DNA of 43,284 nt from Nitrospirota bacterium (GTDB lineage: Bacteria; Nitrospirota; Thermodesulfovibrionia; Thermodesulfovibrionales; JdFR-86). The stretch is from positions 1 through 43,284 of the forward strand of contig JACQZC010000036.1 of the NCBI GenBank assembly GCA_016207905.1. Direction: 5' to 3'. The first letter of the stretch is position 1. Each line of letters starts with the position of its first letter. Below, piece after piece: positions 1 to 9,396 of this stretch. A program made the translations under genes and the position numbers. The notes under the pieces were generated by a model. It was given only the letters and a program-made list of their open reading frames with translations. It had not been told where the DNA came from and ran no database searches.

Positions 1-101
1 AAAATCTCAGGGTGCTTCAGTTTTGTAATAAGCTCCCAGTGGCTGTATGTAGTCCTGATGGTTTTTCCAAAAACAGTTTTAACCTCAAAAAGGATGTCCA
101 T
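1..101 (-). CDS. Start of a small hypothetical protein, possibly PBECR-like nuclease family (partial, runs off the window)
   Basis: An ATG at 101 on the minus strand opens a frame that stays open to base 1, giving 33 residues that begin MDILFEVKTVFGKTIRTTY. A later stretch reads SHWELITKLKHPEI. The pattern of a strand, then 'HW..I...KHPE', recalls the short phage-barnase-like and toxin-like nuclease proteins that are common as accessory genes. That resemblance is from memory and only the N-terminus is visible. An AGGTG lies just upstream of the ATG, with short spacing, and a TATAAT-like hexamer lies a few bases before it. The protein continues to the left of the window. Confidence 0.5.
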   Translation of the reverse strand, partial: MDILFEVKTVFGKTIRTTYSHWELITKLKHPEI

Positions 102-270
102 TTCACCTAATTATAACATTTCCAAGAGTGTCGCCTTGGGCTTAAAGGTAAAATGGTTTAAAGTGAAGCCTGTAAGACAGAAACTTATAATATACATGAG
201 AAATTATAACACAGGGAATAGGGCTTTTCTCATAAGGCTTAAGTGACCAAGCCACGCCTCTTCTCATCTG
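102..270. other. Intergenic stretch upstream of the partial gene
   Basis: AT-rich spacer between the stop of the 1000-residue membrane protein gene and the partial gene. Two TATAAT-like hexamers can be read on the minus strand, but neither has a clear -35 box at proper spacing. No convincing gene was seen; an open frame at 58-246 on the plus strand overlaps the partial gene antisense and looks like chance. Confidence 0.4.
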
Positions 271-3200
271 CTATCTACAGTACTGCCGAATCCTTTTTTC
301 AATCACGGCTTTTCTTTCTTCCTCTACGAGCCTAAGGGCATCTTTATAGAGCCTGCACACAGGCTCTGTATTTTTAGTGAGTAGGTAGGAGTCTGCAAGT
401 GTAAAAAGGGATTCGCCGTTAAATGGATTTGCCTCAACGGATGCCTTAAGGTAATGAACTGCCTCGTCGTAGCTTTTGAGTTTCATATAACATACTCCTA
501 TCTTATAGAAAAGACTGCTGTCTTCGAGAATACCATGGGGCGATTCGACTGCTTTGAGGAAATACCCCAATGCTTCCTTGAGGTTTCCGTTAAAGAGCTT
601 AAAATTTCCTGTCTCGGAAAGAAAGACAAACTCATTGCCATCGAGGCTGACTGCCTTTTGAAAATAAGCATCTGCCTTTTGTCTGTCGATATTCCTCATG
701 AGCATTGCCATTTCAAAGTTTGCATGGGCATTGTTTGGTGCAAGGCTCAGTGCCTTTCTGATAAGTGTCTGTGCCTCCTTTGTCTTCTGATTTGCCTCTA
801 AAACCTTTGCATGCCGAAGGATATAGTTTGGGTTTTTTGGCGAGATAGAAAGTGCATCTTCTATCCATTTAATGTTATAGAGCATTCCTATATACATATA
901 ATTTGTGCATTTCCTATAAAAAAGCTCTGAAACGATATCATTGGTCATTTTTGTCCCTACTATAGGGGGAAGTTCCATATGTCTAAACAAAGTCGTAATG
1001 TTTTGCATAGTGGTATCTGCATAAATAGAAAGAGGCGCATTGAACTCAAGAAAGGGGATATCATCCGTATTTAAGGGCGCTCCATCCGAGAGCTTCTCTA
1101 TACCTGTTTTACCTACGAGGAAAAAAGAGAAAAAGTCCAATGGCTCCGAGATATTAAAGTATGCCTTGAGTTTCCATGCCATTTTGCCCCTGAGCTTATC
1201 GGAGACAGCCCTATAGTCTAATCTAAGTGGCTTTTTTGAACCTATAACTAATATGTCGCCTGTTTTTGAGTTCCATATGGAGCATTCGGGGAAAACAGAA
1301 GAAAATGTTCTGAGTATCATCTTTAGGTCTTCTTGGCGCAAAGAGTAAAGCTGAACCCACTGGCAGAAGATGCCCTCTTCATCAAGAAGCCGCGATGCAG
1401 TTTCATAGAATTCCTTTGAAAAGAGGTTTCCTATTCCGCTTATCCATGGGTTTGAGGGCTCAGAGATTATGATATCGTATTTTTTCTTTGAAGAGACTAT
1501 ATAGCTCCTTGCATCCTCTATAAATAGACTCAGTCTTGGGTCATGGAGGGCTTTCTCGCTTGCCCTTTCAAAGAACCTTCCTGCCTCTATAACCGCAGGC
1601 TCTATCTCTATGCAGTCAACATGAGAGATTTTCGGATAATCGAGTACTGCCCTTACAGTAGCTCCCGAACCAAATCCTATTACGAGGGCATCCTCAGGCT
1701 CTGGATGAAGGAGAACAGGAAAATACCCCAAGGCAAGCTGTGTGGGCATATCATAAAAGCTTGCATCTGTTTTCCCATTTGTCCTCAGGCTTATATTTCC
1801 TTCCGCATTAGCCCTGACCGATATTGTTGCATTAAGTCCTTCTTTTTGATAAAGGTAGAATACATTTTTCTGATTCAGGGAATAGTCGCTTCGTTTTCCA
1901 TAAATAGAAACCCCTGAATCCAAATACTCGTTTGGAATGCTTATGGGAATAAAAGGCACGATAAATAAGACCGTAGATGCCGCAAGGAGATACCTTCTGC
2001 CTAAGACCGCCAATCCCACGATACCGATTGCTATATTAATAGCCACTGCTATTTTCACTGACATGACACTGCCCAGCGAAGGAAGAAGGAGGAATGCAGA
2101 AACAGCTGACCCCAGGATACAGCCTGTGGTATTTACTGCATAGATATTTCCAATACTTTTCCCTGTATGACCCTCTTTACTATAAACCCCTGCTATTATC
2201 GGAAATGTGGCTCCAAAAAGTATTGTCGGAACGAGGATAAAAACAAGCACAAGGAGAAACTCCAATGTAAGCACAGTGTTATACGACTCGGTAAGCTGGA
2301 GTCCTTTAAGCATTAAAGGAGGCAGAAGGTTAAAGAGAAAAAGCGTTGAGAAACATGTAATTCCAATCAAAAGCTCTATGGCGGAGAAATGAAAAAGTCC
2401 GGGCTTATGCCTGTCTGAGACCCTCGAAACAATCATGCTTCCAATGCCAATGCCTGAAAGAAAGCCCATCAGTATGAGGCTGAACGAATAAGTAGCACTG
2501 CCTATGATAGCTACGAGCTGCCTGCTCCACGCAACCTCATAGAGCATTGCCGAGAAGCCTGAAAAGAAAAATGCAAAAATAGCGTATCTATATCCTGAAG
2601 GTCTTTCCTCAGAGAGCATTCTTATGGGGATACCTTCAGTCATATCGGCTTTTGGTATTGTTGTGCCCAAATAAAATGTAATAATGCCGATGCCTATATT
2701 AAGGAATGCAGTAAGCATCAGGCTAAAGCTCAAGCCAAAGAATCTGATAAGGATAAACCCTGCAAGGAATACTCCAATAACGCCTCCTATGGTGTTAATC
2801 GCATAAAGCCTGCCAACCCTTTTTTCGAGCTCTCCATGGGAACGGATAAAATATCTGCTTAAAACAGGCAGGGTGCCTCCCATTAATGTGGTAGGAATAA
2901 GAAGTGCCATAATGCTCAGGCTGTATCTTAAGCCTTGTAGCATCCATAAAGGCATTCCCAATGGAGAGACACTAATATAAAATGAGGTCATAGAGCTGAT
3001 GAGCTCAGGCGAAACGAGGGCATAGACTCCAATCCCAGCCTCGAGTATAGCGTAAGCCTTAAGCAGGTTTATATCTCTGTCTGCCCATCTGCCGAGCAGA
3101 AAACTTCCAAGAGAAAGCCCACTCATAAATGCAGTAAGAACTACTCCAACTGCATAGACTGTATTGCCAAAGGTAAGCGTAAAAAGCCTTACCCATATCA

Positions 3201-3273
3201 CCTCGTATATAAGGGCAGTGGCTCCTGAAAGGAAAAAGCATAAGCTTAAGAATCTAAAAAATCTGTTTTTCAT
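271..3273 (-). CDS. Polytopic membrane protein fused to a spermidine-synthase-like methyltransferase-fold domain and C-terminal TPRs
   Basis: A 1000-residue fusion. Residues 1-445 contain about twelve hydrophobic segments in two similar halves; the motif ATALIYEVIWVR at 18-29 is echoed by FSAMLYEVAWSR at 240-251, as in the fused MFS/spermidine synthase family. Residues 470-750 form a spermidine-synthase-like Rossmann domain: GFGSG at 533-537 as the nucleotide-binding loop, EIEPAV at 556-561, EDARSYI at 586-592 and SEPSNPW at 604-610. Residues about 800-990 are tetratricopeptide repeats. The substrate is unknown; family members are annotated as polyamine synthases, but the membrane part makes a soluble polyamine role doubtful. 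It begins one base after the next upstream gene ends, so the two are probably cotranscribed. Identity of the fusion is secure; function is not. Confidence 0.85.
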   Translation of the reverse strand: MKNRFFRFLSLCFFLSGATALIYEVIWVRLFTLTFGNTVYAVGVVLTAFMSGLSLGSFLLGRWADRDINLLKAYAILEAGIGVYALVSPELISSMTSFYISVSPLGMPLWMLQGLRYSLSIMALLIPTTLMGGTLPVLSRYFIRSHGELEKRVGRLYAINTIGGVIGVFLAGFILIRFFGLSFSLMLTAFLNIGIGIITFYLGTTIPKADMTEGIPIRMLSEERPSGYRYAIFAFFFSGFSAMLYEVAWSRQLVAIIGSATYSFSLILMGFLSGIGIGSMIVSRVSDRHKPGLFHFSAIELLIGITCFSTLFLFNLLPPLMLKGLQLTESYNTVLTLEFLLVLVFILVPTILFGATFPIIAGVYSKEGHTGKSIGNIYAVNTTGCILGSAVSAFLLLPSLGSVMSVKIAVAINIAIGIVGLAVLGRRYLLAASTVLFIVPFIPISIPNEYLDSGVSIYGKRSDYSLNQKNVFYLYQKEGLNATISVRANAEGNISLRTNGKTDASFYDMPTQLALGYFPVLLHPEPEDALVIGFGSGATVRAVLDYPKISHVDCIEIEPAVIEAGRFFERASEKALHDPRLSLFIEDARSYIVSSKKKYDIIISEPSNPWISGIGNLFSKEFYETASRLLDEEGIFCQWVQLYSLRQEDLKMILRTFSSVFPECSIWNSKTGDILVIGSKKPLRLDYRAVSDKLRGKMAWKLKAYFNISEPLDFFSFFLVGKTGIEKLSDGAPLNTDDIPFLEFNAPLSIYADTTMQNITTLFRHMELPPIVGTKMTNDIVSELFYRKCTNYMYIGMLYNIKWIEDALSISPKNPNYILRHAKVLEANQKTKEAQTLIRKALSLAPNNAHANFEMAMLMRNIDRQKADAYFQKAVSLDGNEFVFLSETGNFKLFNGNLKEALGYFLKAVESPHGILEDSSLFYKIGVCYMKLKSYDEAVHYLKASVEANPFNGESLFTLADSYLLTKNTEPVCRLYKDALRLVEEERKAVIEKRIRQYCR

Positions 3274-3274
3274 A

Positions 3275-3943
3275 TTATGCCTTGAGCAAAGAAACTACCC
3301 AGATAAGAAAAAAAAGCATAAGTGTTAGAACTGCCTTTCTAAGGGCATTTCTTCGAACCTTGCCTTCTTTGTTAAATCCCCTGAATATAATGAAGATAAC
3401 GGATGCCAACCACCCAAAAAACCCCAGAGCCGCCAGCAAAGTCCAGAGGGGCTTTGGAGCCCTATCAACCTTAAGCGTATAGAGATGTTTTGCCCTTTCG
3501 GAGTTTGCATCCTCTATCTTTATAGAGCCTTCCTTTAGAAGCATTCTTACATTCAAGTCAGCAAGTTTTTCATCGCATTTTTCAATCCACTTTTTGCTTG
3601 GTGTGAAGAGGCTTCTTACACCATAAAGAGAGCTTCTTATGGATGAGTAAGCCATATGAGCCCACTCATTCTTATCTTCCTTTTCAAAGCCTTTTGCCAT
3701 GTCCCAGAGCCTCTGCCTTGCCTTTTCGGCATATGGTGAAAATGGAACATAGAAATGCATTGAAGTGTCATACTCCCTTATTGCAAGTTTGTAGTTTGAG
3801 GCTTTGTAATATTCTTCTGCTTTAAGGAAATGGCTTCTCTGGAGATAAAGGACCCTGCCTCCAATAATGGCAATCAGGATGAGGAAGACAGCCAGAGTCT
3901 TAATCAGATTTTTTGGCATCCCTTGATCCATTATGGAGGGCAT
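3275..3943 (-). CDS. Small membrane protein of unknown function
   Basis: 222 residues with one hydrophobic segment near the N-terminus (about 14-30), a soluble helical middle with a TPR-like stretch (AEEYYKASNYKLAIREYD), and two hydrophobic segments near the C-terminus (about 167-188 and 204-220). No family was recognised. It lies between cysM and the large fused membrane protein and overlaps the end of cysM by 13 bases if the first ATG is used. Two other in-frame ATGs follow at codons 5 and 9; the ninth (base 3919) has AAGGG directly upstream, so the start is uncertain. It may work with the downstream membrane/TPR protein, an inference from the one-base spacing. Confidence 0.7.
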   Translation of the reverse strand: MPSIMDQGMPKNLIKTLAVFLILIAIIGGRVLYLQRSHFLKAEEYYKASNYKLAIREYDTSMHFYVPFSPYAEKARQRLWDMAKGFEKEDKNEWAHMAYSSIRSSLYGVRSLFTPSKKWIEKCDEKLADLNVRMLLKEGSIKIEDANSERAKHLYTLKVDRAPKPLWTLLAALGFFGWLASVIFIIFRGFNKEGKVRRNALRKAVLTLMLFFLIWVVSLLKA

Positions 3944-4839
3944 TTACTACATACGGATGTGAATAGAGATGTAGAAAGATACCTATCTCCCCTATCAGGA
4001 AGGATAACGACTAAAACTCCTTCTTTAAGCTCACTTGAAAGCCTGAGTGCAATATGCATTGCCGCACCCGATGACATGCCCACAAATATTCCCTCTTTGA
4101 CTGCAAGCCGTCTTGTTGTATCGAATGCCTCATCGTCATTAACAGTGTATTTTTCATCGAGCCTCACAGGGTCGAATATCTTTGGAACGATTGACTCAGC
4201 CATGTTTTTAAGCCCCTGAATCCTGTGGCCTAAGACAGGCTCGACACCGATTATCAATATATCCTTATTGAATTCTTTAAGCCTTCTTCCTGCACCCATG
4301 AGGGTTCCTGTTGTCCCCATTCCTGAAACGAAGTGTGTAATGGCTCCGTTTGTCTGCTCGATTATTTCTTTTCCTGTTGTCTCGTAATGGGCAAGGACGT
4401 TTGCAGGGCTATCGAACTGATTTGGCATGAAGTATTTATCGGGCTCCTCAGAGAATATGCTATGTGCAAGTCTTATTGCACCATCTGTGCCTTCCTCTGA
4501 TGGGCTAAGGATAAGCTCAGCGCCCAGTGCCTCCAGAACCCTTCTTCTTTCGATGCTTACGCAGGCAGGCATTGTAAGCTTTACCCTGTATTTTTTTGCG
4601 GCTGAAACCATGGCAAGCCCAATGCCTGTGTTTCCGGATGTTGCCTCAAGTATTATCTTGTCATTTGTAAGTGCCTCATTTTTTTCAGCCTGCTCAATCA
4701 TGTAAAGGGCAATCCTGTCTTTGACAGACCCACCCGGGTTATTGCCCTCGAGCTTTGCATAGAGTTTTACTTTTGGGTTTGGATTTATGCCCTCTATTCG
4801 TGCAAGAGGTGTGTTTCCTATGCAGTCAAGAATACCCAT
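3931..4839 (-). CDS. cysM: Cysteine synthase B-type (O-acetylserine or O-phosphoserine sulfhydrylase)
   Basis: PLP-dependent enzyme of 302 residues making cysteine from an activated serine and a sulfur donor. The PLP lysine is K40 in EGNNPGGSVKDR, a CysM-like version of the motif; TSGNTG (68-73) binds substrate and GMGTTGT is the phosphate-binding glycine loop. The ending PDRGDRYLST is also typical of CysM. CysM enzymes in mycobacteria take sulfur from the thiocarboxylate of the carrier CysO; a CysO-like gene lies 4.5 kb upstream in the same cluster, so a carrier-dependent reaction is plausible here. An extra C-terminal tail ends in CSKCPP. It follows lysC with a 6-base gap. Confidence 0.92.
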   Translation of the reverse strand: MGILDCIGNTPLARIEGINPNPKVKLYAKLEGNNPGGSVKDRIALYMIEQAEKNEALTNDKIILEATSGNTGIGLAMVSAAKKYRVKLTMPACVSIERRRVLEALGAELILSPSEEGTDGAIRLAHSIFSEEPDKYFMPNQFDSPANVLAHYETTGKEIIEQTNGAITHFVSGMGTTGTLMGAGRRLKEFNKDILIIGVEPVLGHRIQGLKNMAESIVPKIFDPVRLDEKYTVNDDEAFDTTRRLAVKEGIFVGMSSGAAMHIALRLSSELKEGVLVVILPDRGDRYLSTSLFTSVCSKCPP

Positions 4840-4845
4840 ATAGCC

Positions 4846-6060
4846 TCAGCCTGAAAGCCCGAATGAATCGTGAAGAACCCTTACTGCAAGCTCTGTGTAT
4901 TTTGCATCTATAACGCATGATACCTTTATCTCCGATGTGCTTATCATCATGATATTTATGTTGTGTTTTGCAAGGGTCTCAAACATCTGTGCCGCAACCC
5001 CCGAATGTGTTCTCATTCCCACGCCTATTATGGAGACCTTCGAGATGTCCTCTCTCATGTCAACACATTTTGCCTTAAGTTCCTTTGCAATCGTGTTTGT
5101 CAGTTTCAGTGCCTTTTTGCTGTCTGTTCTTGGAACTGTAAAGGATATATCGGTTGCCAATCCATCGGGGCTAATATTCTGCACAATCATGTCAACCACT
5201 ATATTGGCTTCTGCAACGGCATTAAAGAGCTTTGCGGCTATGCCGGGCCTGTCAGGGACCCCTATGACCGTAATCTTTGCTTGGTTTTTGTCGTATGCAA
5301 CTCCAGAGACCACGACCTTTTCCATGTCCTTATCCTCCTTGGTAACAAATGTTCCGGGGTTATAGTTAAAAGACGACCTAACAACAATAGGGACATTGTA
5401 TTTCTTTGCAAACTCCACTGACCTCGTTTGAAGTACCTTTGCACCCAAGCTTGCAAGCTCAAGCATCTCCTCATATGAGACCTTATCGAGCTTTTTTGCC
5501 TCTGGCACTATATCTGGGTCCGTTGTGTAGACCCCGTCCACATCGGTGTATATCTCGCAAAGGTCAGCCTTGAGTGCGGCAGACACTGCAACTGCAGTAA
5601 GGTCAGAGCCACCCCTTCCGAGGGTTGTTACATCCTCTGTCTCTGTAATTCCCTGAAACCCTGCTATAACAGGAATAATCTTTCTTCCTATAGCATCCTT
5701 GACCCTTTTGGCAGTAACCTTCTCTATCTTTGCCCTTGTGTGTGCAGTGTCTGTGATAATGCCTACCTGTCTTCCTGTAAGGGCTACGGATTTCTTTCCC
5801 AATGCACTTATCGCCAGAGCTGTAAGTGCGCTTGTAATCCGCTCTCCAGAGGAAAGGAGCATGTCCATCTCCCGCTCCGATGGCGAAGTGGAGAACTCAT
5901 GTGCAAGTGAAATGAGCTTGTCTGTTTCTCCTGCCATGGCTGAGACAACCACAACAACCTTATTACCCTCATTTACAGTCTTTACGACACGCTCTGCAAC
6001 TGCCTTGATTCTTTCGGCATTTGCAACTGATGTGCCTCCATATTTCTGGACAATAAGCAT
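4846..6060 (-). CDS. lysC: Aspartate kinase with two C-terminal ACT domains
   Basis: 404 residues. It phosphorylates aspartate, the first step toward lysine, threonine and methionine. The kinase signature KYGGTSV is at 6-12, SSGERI lies near 70, GRGGSDLTA near 148-156 and the substrate-binding region [11 protein letters not shown] near 176. Residues about 265-404 hold two ACT domains, the usual site of feedback inhibition by lysine and/or threonine. Length matches single-function Bacillus/Corynebacterium-type enzymes. The ATG directly abuts the stop of the upstream HEPN gene, and its likely ribosome-binding site (GGAG) lies inside the end of that gene, suggesting coupled translation. Its presence beside thrC and cysM fits an aspartate-family cluster. 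Confidence 0.96.
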   Translation of the reverse strand: MLIVQKYGGTSVANAERIKAVAERVVKTVNEGNKVVVVVSAMAGETDKLISLAHEFSTSPSEREMDMLLSSGERITSALTALAISALGKKSVALTGRQVGIITDTAHTRAKIEKVTAKRVKDAIGRKIIPVIAGFQGITETEDVTTLGRGGSDLTAVAVSAALKADLCEIYTDVDGVYTTDPDIVPEAKKLDKVSYEEMLELASLGAKVLQTRSVEFAKKYNVPIVVRSSFNYNPGTFVTKEDKDMEKVVVSGVAYDKNQAKITVIGVPDRPGIAAKLFNAVAEANIVVDMIVQNISPDGLATDISFTVPRTDSKKALKLTNTIAKELKAKCVDMREDISKVSIIGVGMRTHSGVAAQMFETLAKHNINIMMISTSEIKVSCVIDAKYTELAVRVLHDSFGLSG

Positions 6061-6477
6061 TTAAGTTAAAATCTCCTTTATAACTCTAAGAATATCTTCT
6101 GCCCTATCAATACATGTCCTCGCATCATCCTCATCATATGCCATATCAGGTGTTATGTCAGGTAAGCCATTGGGGTATCGGGTAGGGATATAGTGTTTAT
6201 CTAAGTATTTAGCACCCTTTAAAAAATATTTTAACTTTTCATAGATATCCGCATTGACATATTTTAAATCCGCAATAAGCTTTAGAATCGAATGCCCCCA
6301 TGGTTCTTCATCATTAAAATACCATAGTGCCTTTACTGCCTTTTCAACTGCTTGATGAGAGAAAAAACACGAATGCGCAAATCTGCTATTATTGCTCAAT
6401 AGTTTTGCAGTATCAATGTCACTTATAGCTGTCTCAAGCCATAAGGTAGCCTTCTTTTTATCTTTTTCCTTGCTCAT
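6061..6477 (-). CDS. HEPN-domain protein, partner of the MNT nucleotidyltransferase
   Basis: 138 residues, all helical, with the features of the HEPN superfamily: LETAISDIDTAKLL, then CFFSHQAVEKAVKALW at about 37-52, GHSI near 62, and TRYPNGLPD near 98. Such proteins pair with minimal nucleotidyltransferases, and some pairs act as toxin and antitoxin, the HEPN partner being an RNase. The RX4-6H active-site motif of RNase-active HEPN proteins is not visible here, so toxicity is doubtful. It overlaps the MNT gene by 20 bases and its stop abuts lysC. The pair sits inside a biosynthetic gene cluster rather than on an obvious mobile element. Confidence 0.85.
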   Translation of the reverse strand: MSKEKDKKKATLWLETAISDIDTAKLLSNNSRFAHSCFFSHQAVEKAVKALWYFNDEEPWGHSILKLIADLKYVNADIYEKLKYFLKGAKYLDKHYIPTRYPNGLPDITPDMAYDEDDARTCIDRAEDILRVIKEILT

Positions 6478-6808
6478 ACAATATCTTTCCTTCTTTTAAT
6501 GCCCTGAGAATAAACTTATTCCCATCTGCTTTCATCTTCTCAAATTCCCGTAGTGTATAAACCAGCACATCTATACCAAACGACTTTAATGCATCTTTAT
6601 CCCAGAGGTCATCAAGATACCTGCCGATTCTATCAATAAATCTTTCTTTCGTATCCTCAATAAATATAACATCTATATCGCTTCTTCTGGAGTAGTCACC
6701 TTTTGCAAATGAGCCAAAGACAAGGGCCAACATTGCATTATGAGCCTTGGCTACCTCAACTATAGACGAGTAAATCTTATTAATATCTATAGCCTCTCTA
6801 CTTATCAT
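6458..6808 (-). CDS. Minimal nucleotidyltransferase (MNT) domain protein
   Basis: 116 residues of the polymerase-beta fold. The catalytic signature GSX10DXD is complete: G32-S33, ten residues, then D44 and D46, within FGSFAKGDYSRRSDIDVI. A third acidic residue is likely in GIDVLVY. In MntA/HepT-type toxin-antitoxin systems the MNT protein adds AMP to the HEPN partner and silences it; other MNT/HEPN pairs have no known role. It is translated ahead of the HEPN gene with a 20-base overlap. It lies downstream of the phosphoglycerate-mutase-type gene by 47 bases. Family assignment is firm; toxin-antitoxin function is unproven. Confidence 0.88.
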   Translation of the reverse strand: MISREAIDINKIYSSIVEVAKAHNAMLALVFGSFAKGDYSRRSDIDVIFIEDTKERFIDRIGRYLDDLWDKDALKSFGIDVLVYTLREFEKMKADGNKFILRALKEGKILYEQGKR

Positions 6809-6855
6809 AATCTTTATCAGGGACTTCTAAATTCGCCGATTTTATGCTGTCCATC

Positions 6856-8067
6856 TTACTTTTCTTTTATAAAATAATCCATGAGCTTATAGCCTTCTTC
6901 TATAACCATAATGTTGTCTCTGTCTTTGATTGTCTCATCGAAAGCCGCACCCTCGTTTTTCCTTTTGCTCCTACTATCGTATATAACGAAGGGCACTGGC
7001 TCAGGCGTATGGGTTTTCACCTCTACTGGGGTTGCATGGTCCGGAAGAAAAAGGATTTTATACTCATCGAATGCCTTCATACCCCTCAGAACCGTTCCAA
7101 CAACAAGGGCATCGATGTCCTCGATTGCCTTTATCTTGTCATTATAATTACCCGAATGCCCTGCCTCATCAGGTGCCTCTACATGTATATATGCAAGGTC
7201 TACTCTTTCAAGTGCCTTAAGTGAGTACTCTGCCTTTCCAACATAATTTGTATCGAGATAGCCTGTAACATTAGGGACATCGAGTATCTCAAAACCTGCG
7301 TATATGCCCAATCCTCTTGTAAGGTCTACTGCTGATACAAGTGAGCCTTTTATTCTGTATTTTTTATTGAAGGTTGGAAGCTTTGGCTTTTTCCCCTGAC
7401 CCCAGAGCCATATACTGTTGGCAGGCTTTTTACCCTGTCTTACTCTTTCTTTATTCAAAGGATGCGGCTCGAGGATATCCACAGAATTAAGCATTAAGTT
7501 TCTGAGGACATCTTCTCCTTGCCCAACAGGGAGGTAGCCGAAAATTTCTTTTCCTGTGATATCGTGTGGTGGAGTGCATTCAGGCTGTAGCAATCCCTTT
7601 GACCATACCATAAGGTTTCTGTAGCTTACGCCAGAATAAAAGGCAATGTCTTTTGAGCCCAATTTTTTGTTTAACTCATCTATAACCGCAGATGCCTCGG
7701 CAGTGGATATATGCCCTGCGCTATAGTCTTCCATGTATGCCTTTGTCTTTGTTTTGTTAAATCTCAGGGTGACGAGATTACATCTGTATGCCGCATCCTC
7801 ATCTTTAAGCTCGATTCCCATGCTTACTGCCTCAAAGGGCGCCCTTCCTGTGTAAAACTTAAGAGGGTCATATCCTAAGATACTCATGTTTGCCACATCA
7901 GAGCCTGGAGAGAAACCATTTGGTATAGTCTTTACCATACCGATGGTGCCTTCCTTTGCGAGCTTGTCCATATTTGGAGTGAATGCCTTTTGAAGGGGGG
8001 TCCTGCCTCCGAGCTCCTTAAGGGGCCAGTCAGCCATGCCGTCTCCTACTATGACAACATATTTCAT
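6856..8067 (-). CDS. Phosphoglycerate-mutase-type protein, probable homoserine kinase
   Basis: 403 residues of the alkaline-phosphatase superfamily, archaeal ApgM type: VGDGMADWP at 7-15 provides a metal ligand (D9), and [17 protein letters not shown] (52-68) carries the nucleophile region with S56. [13 protein letters not shown] and FLPDHATP supply further metal ligands. Many bacteria that lack ThrB encode an ApgM-like protein beside threonine synthase, and such proteins were proposed, then supported genetically in Bacteroides and Desulfovibrio as I recall, as the homoserine kinase. Here it overlaps thrC by four bases (ATGA), so homoserine kinase is the better call; glycolytic phosphoglycerate mutase remains possible. 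Confidence 0.85.
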   Translation of the reverse strand: MKYVVIVGDGMADWPLKELGGRTPLQKAFTPNMDKLAKEGTIGMVKTIPNGFSPGSDVANMSILGYDPLKFYTGRAPFEAVSMGIELKDEDAAYRCNLVTLRFNKTKTKAYMEDYSAGHISTAEASAVIDELNKKLGSKDIAFYSGVSYRNLMVWSKGLLQPECTPPHDITGKEIFGYLPVGQGEDVLRNLMLNSVDILEPHPLNKERVRQGKKPANSIWLWGQGKKPKLPTFNKKYRIKGSLVSAVDLTRGLGIYAGFEILDVPNVTGYLDTNYVGKAEYSLKALERVDLAYIHVEAPDEAGHSGNYNDKIKAIEDIDALVVGTVLRGMKAFDEYKILFLPDHATPVEVKTHTPEPVPFVIYDSRSKRKNEGAAFDETIKDRDNIMVIEEGYKLMDYFIKEK

Positions 8068-9134
8068 ATTAGCTCTTCTATTACCCTTTCCACTGCGTCC
8101 AAATCAGCATCCACCTTCATTGGCTTTTTAGATACCTTAAACACTGTATCAGGGTCTTTAAGTCCGTGTCCTGTAAGTGTGCAGACAACCTCAGCGCCAT
8201 GCTTAAAAAACCCCTTTTTGTATAATTTTATCACACCTGCGAGGGATGCAGAGGATGCAGGCTCACAAAATATGCCTTCTTTCGATGCTATAAGCCCATA
8301 CGCCTCGAGGATCTCATCGTCTGAGACTGCATCTATCCTTCCGCCTGATTCATCCCTCGCAGTGATTGCACCTGTCCAGCTTGCAGGGTTTCCAATCCTT
8401 ATGGCAGTTGCAATGGTCTCGGGCTTCTCTACAGGCTTTCCGAGCACTAAGGGTGCGGCGCCTGATGCCTGAAACCCAAGCATAATGGGCAGTGAAGCTA
8501 TCCTTCCTGAGCTTCTATATTCCTTATAGCCCATCCAGTAGGCAGTAATATTTCCTGCATTTCCAACAGGCAGGGCATGGTATTTAGGGGCATGCCCGAG
8601 GGCATCTACAACTTCGAATGCGGCTGTCTTTTGTCCTTGAATTCTGAATGGGTTTATAGAGTTCACAAGGGTCATTGGATACTTCTCGACGATTGCCTTT
8701 ACTATGGATAGGGCTTTGTCGAAATTTCCCCTGACCTGAATCACATGCGAGCCGTGTATGATAGCCTGTGCAAGCTTTCCAAGTGCGATTTTCCCCTCTG
8801 GTATAAGCACGATGCATTTTATTCCTGCCCTTGCGGCATATGCGGCCGCAGAGGCAGATGTATTGCCTGTGGAGGCGCATATAACTGCCTTTGAGCCTGC
8901 CTCGAGTGCCTTGGAAATGGCAACCGCCATTCCCCTGTCTTTGAAAGAGCCTGTTGGGTTTGCGCCCTCGAATTTGAAATAGACCTCAAGCTCCGGAAAA
9001 AGCTCCTTTTTGAGATTGCCTGCCCTAATAAGAGGTGTATTGCCTTCTTGTAAAGATACAATCGGAGTTTTATCGGAAATAGGTAAGAACTCTTTGTAAT
9101 GCTCTATGACCCCACTATATATCGTTTTACTCAT
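8064..9134 (-). CDS. thrC: Threonine synthase
   Basis: 356 residues, PLP enzyme converting O-phosphohomoserine to threonine. PLP lysine K65 sits in [19 protein letters not shown] near 86 is the substrate-binding loop; [11 protein letters not shown] is the phosphate-binding loop; [10 protein letters not shown] near the C-terminus is typical of the compact bacterial and archaeal enzymes. Length is normal for the class without an N-terminal extension. It overlaps the downstream kinase-like gene by four bases and follows the NIL gene by two, so they share a transcript. A second, divergent threonine-synthase-like gene lies upstream in the same cluster. Confidence 0.93.
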   Translation of the reverse strand: MSKTIYSGVIEHYKEFLPISDKTPIVSLQEGNTPLIRAGNLKKELFPELEVYFKFEGANPTGSFKDRGMAVAISKALEAGSKAVICASTGNTSASAAAYAARAGIKCIVLIPEGKIALGKLAQAIIHGSHVIQVRGNFDKALSIVKAIVEKYPMTLVNSINPFRIQGQKTAAFEVVDALGHAPKYHALPVGNAGNITAYWMGYKEYRSSGRIASLPIMLGFQASGAAPLVLGKPVEKPETIATAIRIGNPASWTGAITARDESGGRIDAVSDDEILEAYGLIASKEGIFCEPASSASLAGVIKLYKKGFFKHGAEVVCTLTGHGLKDPDTVFKVSKKPMKVDADLDAVERVIEELI

Positions 9135-9136
9135 TG

Positions 9137-9373
9137 TTATTCAATGATGTCTCCTTCGACAAGCTCTACTTCTATGCCCTGCTGTCTGAGCGATTGAATG
9201 CCTTTGTCGAGGTTTTCCTCTGTGCCCTCAAGCTCAAGCACCATCTCGCCAACGGTGTCGGTAACCCTTGCCCTTCTGATATTAGGCATCAAATCATACT
9301 TTTTTGCCATTGTGAATATCACAGGCTCTCTGATAAGATGCGTCGGGAAGGTCAATTTGACTCGCTTTTTCAT
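9137..9373 (-). CDS. NIL-domain protein
   Basis: 78 residues forming one ferredoxin-like ACT-type NIL domain: KRVKLTFP at the start, then [16 protein letters not shown], a GEMVLELEG strand and an alternating C-terminal strand. NIL domains occur at the end of methionine ABC transporter ATPases, where they sense methionine, and as free proteins in sulfur amino acid gene clusters of anaerobes. A strong ribosome-binding site GGAGG lies 4 bases before the ATG. Position between thrC and the sulfur-carrier gene suggests a role in sulfur amino acid synthesis or its control, which is inference. Confidence 0.85.
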   Translation of the reverse strand: MKKRVKLTFPTHLIREPVIFTMAKKYDLMPNIRRARVTDTVGEMVLELEGTEENLDKGIQSLRQQGIEVELVEGDIIE

Positions 9374-9396
9374 CTATCCTCCTTATCTACTAAATT

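Noticed and set aside
58-246. Plus-strand open frame at the left edge
   Set aside because: It runs antisense to the better partial gene at 1-101, is rich in basic residues without domain features, and has no ribosome-binding site.
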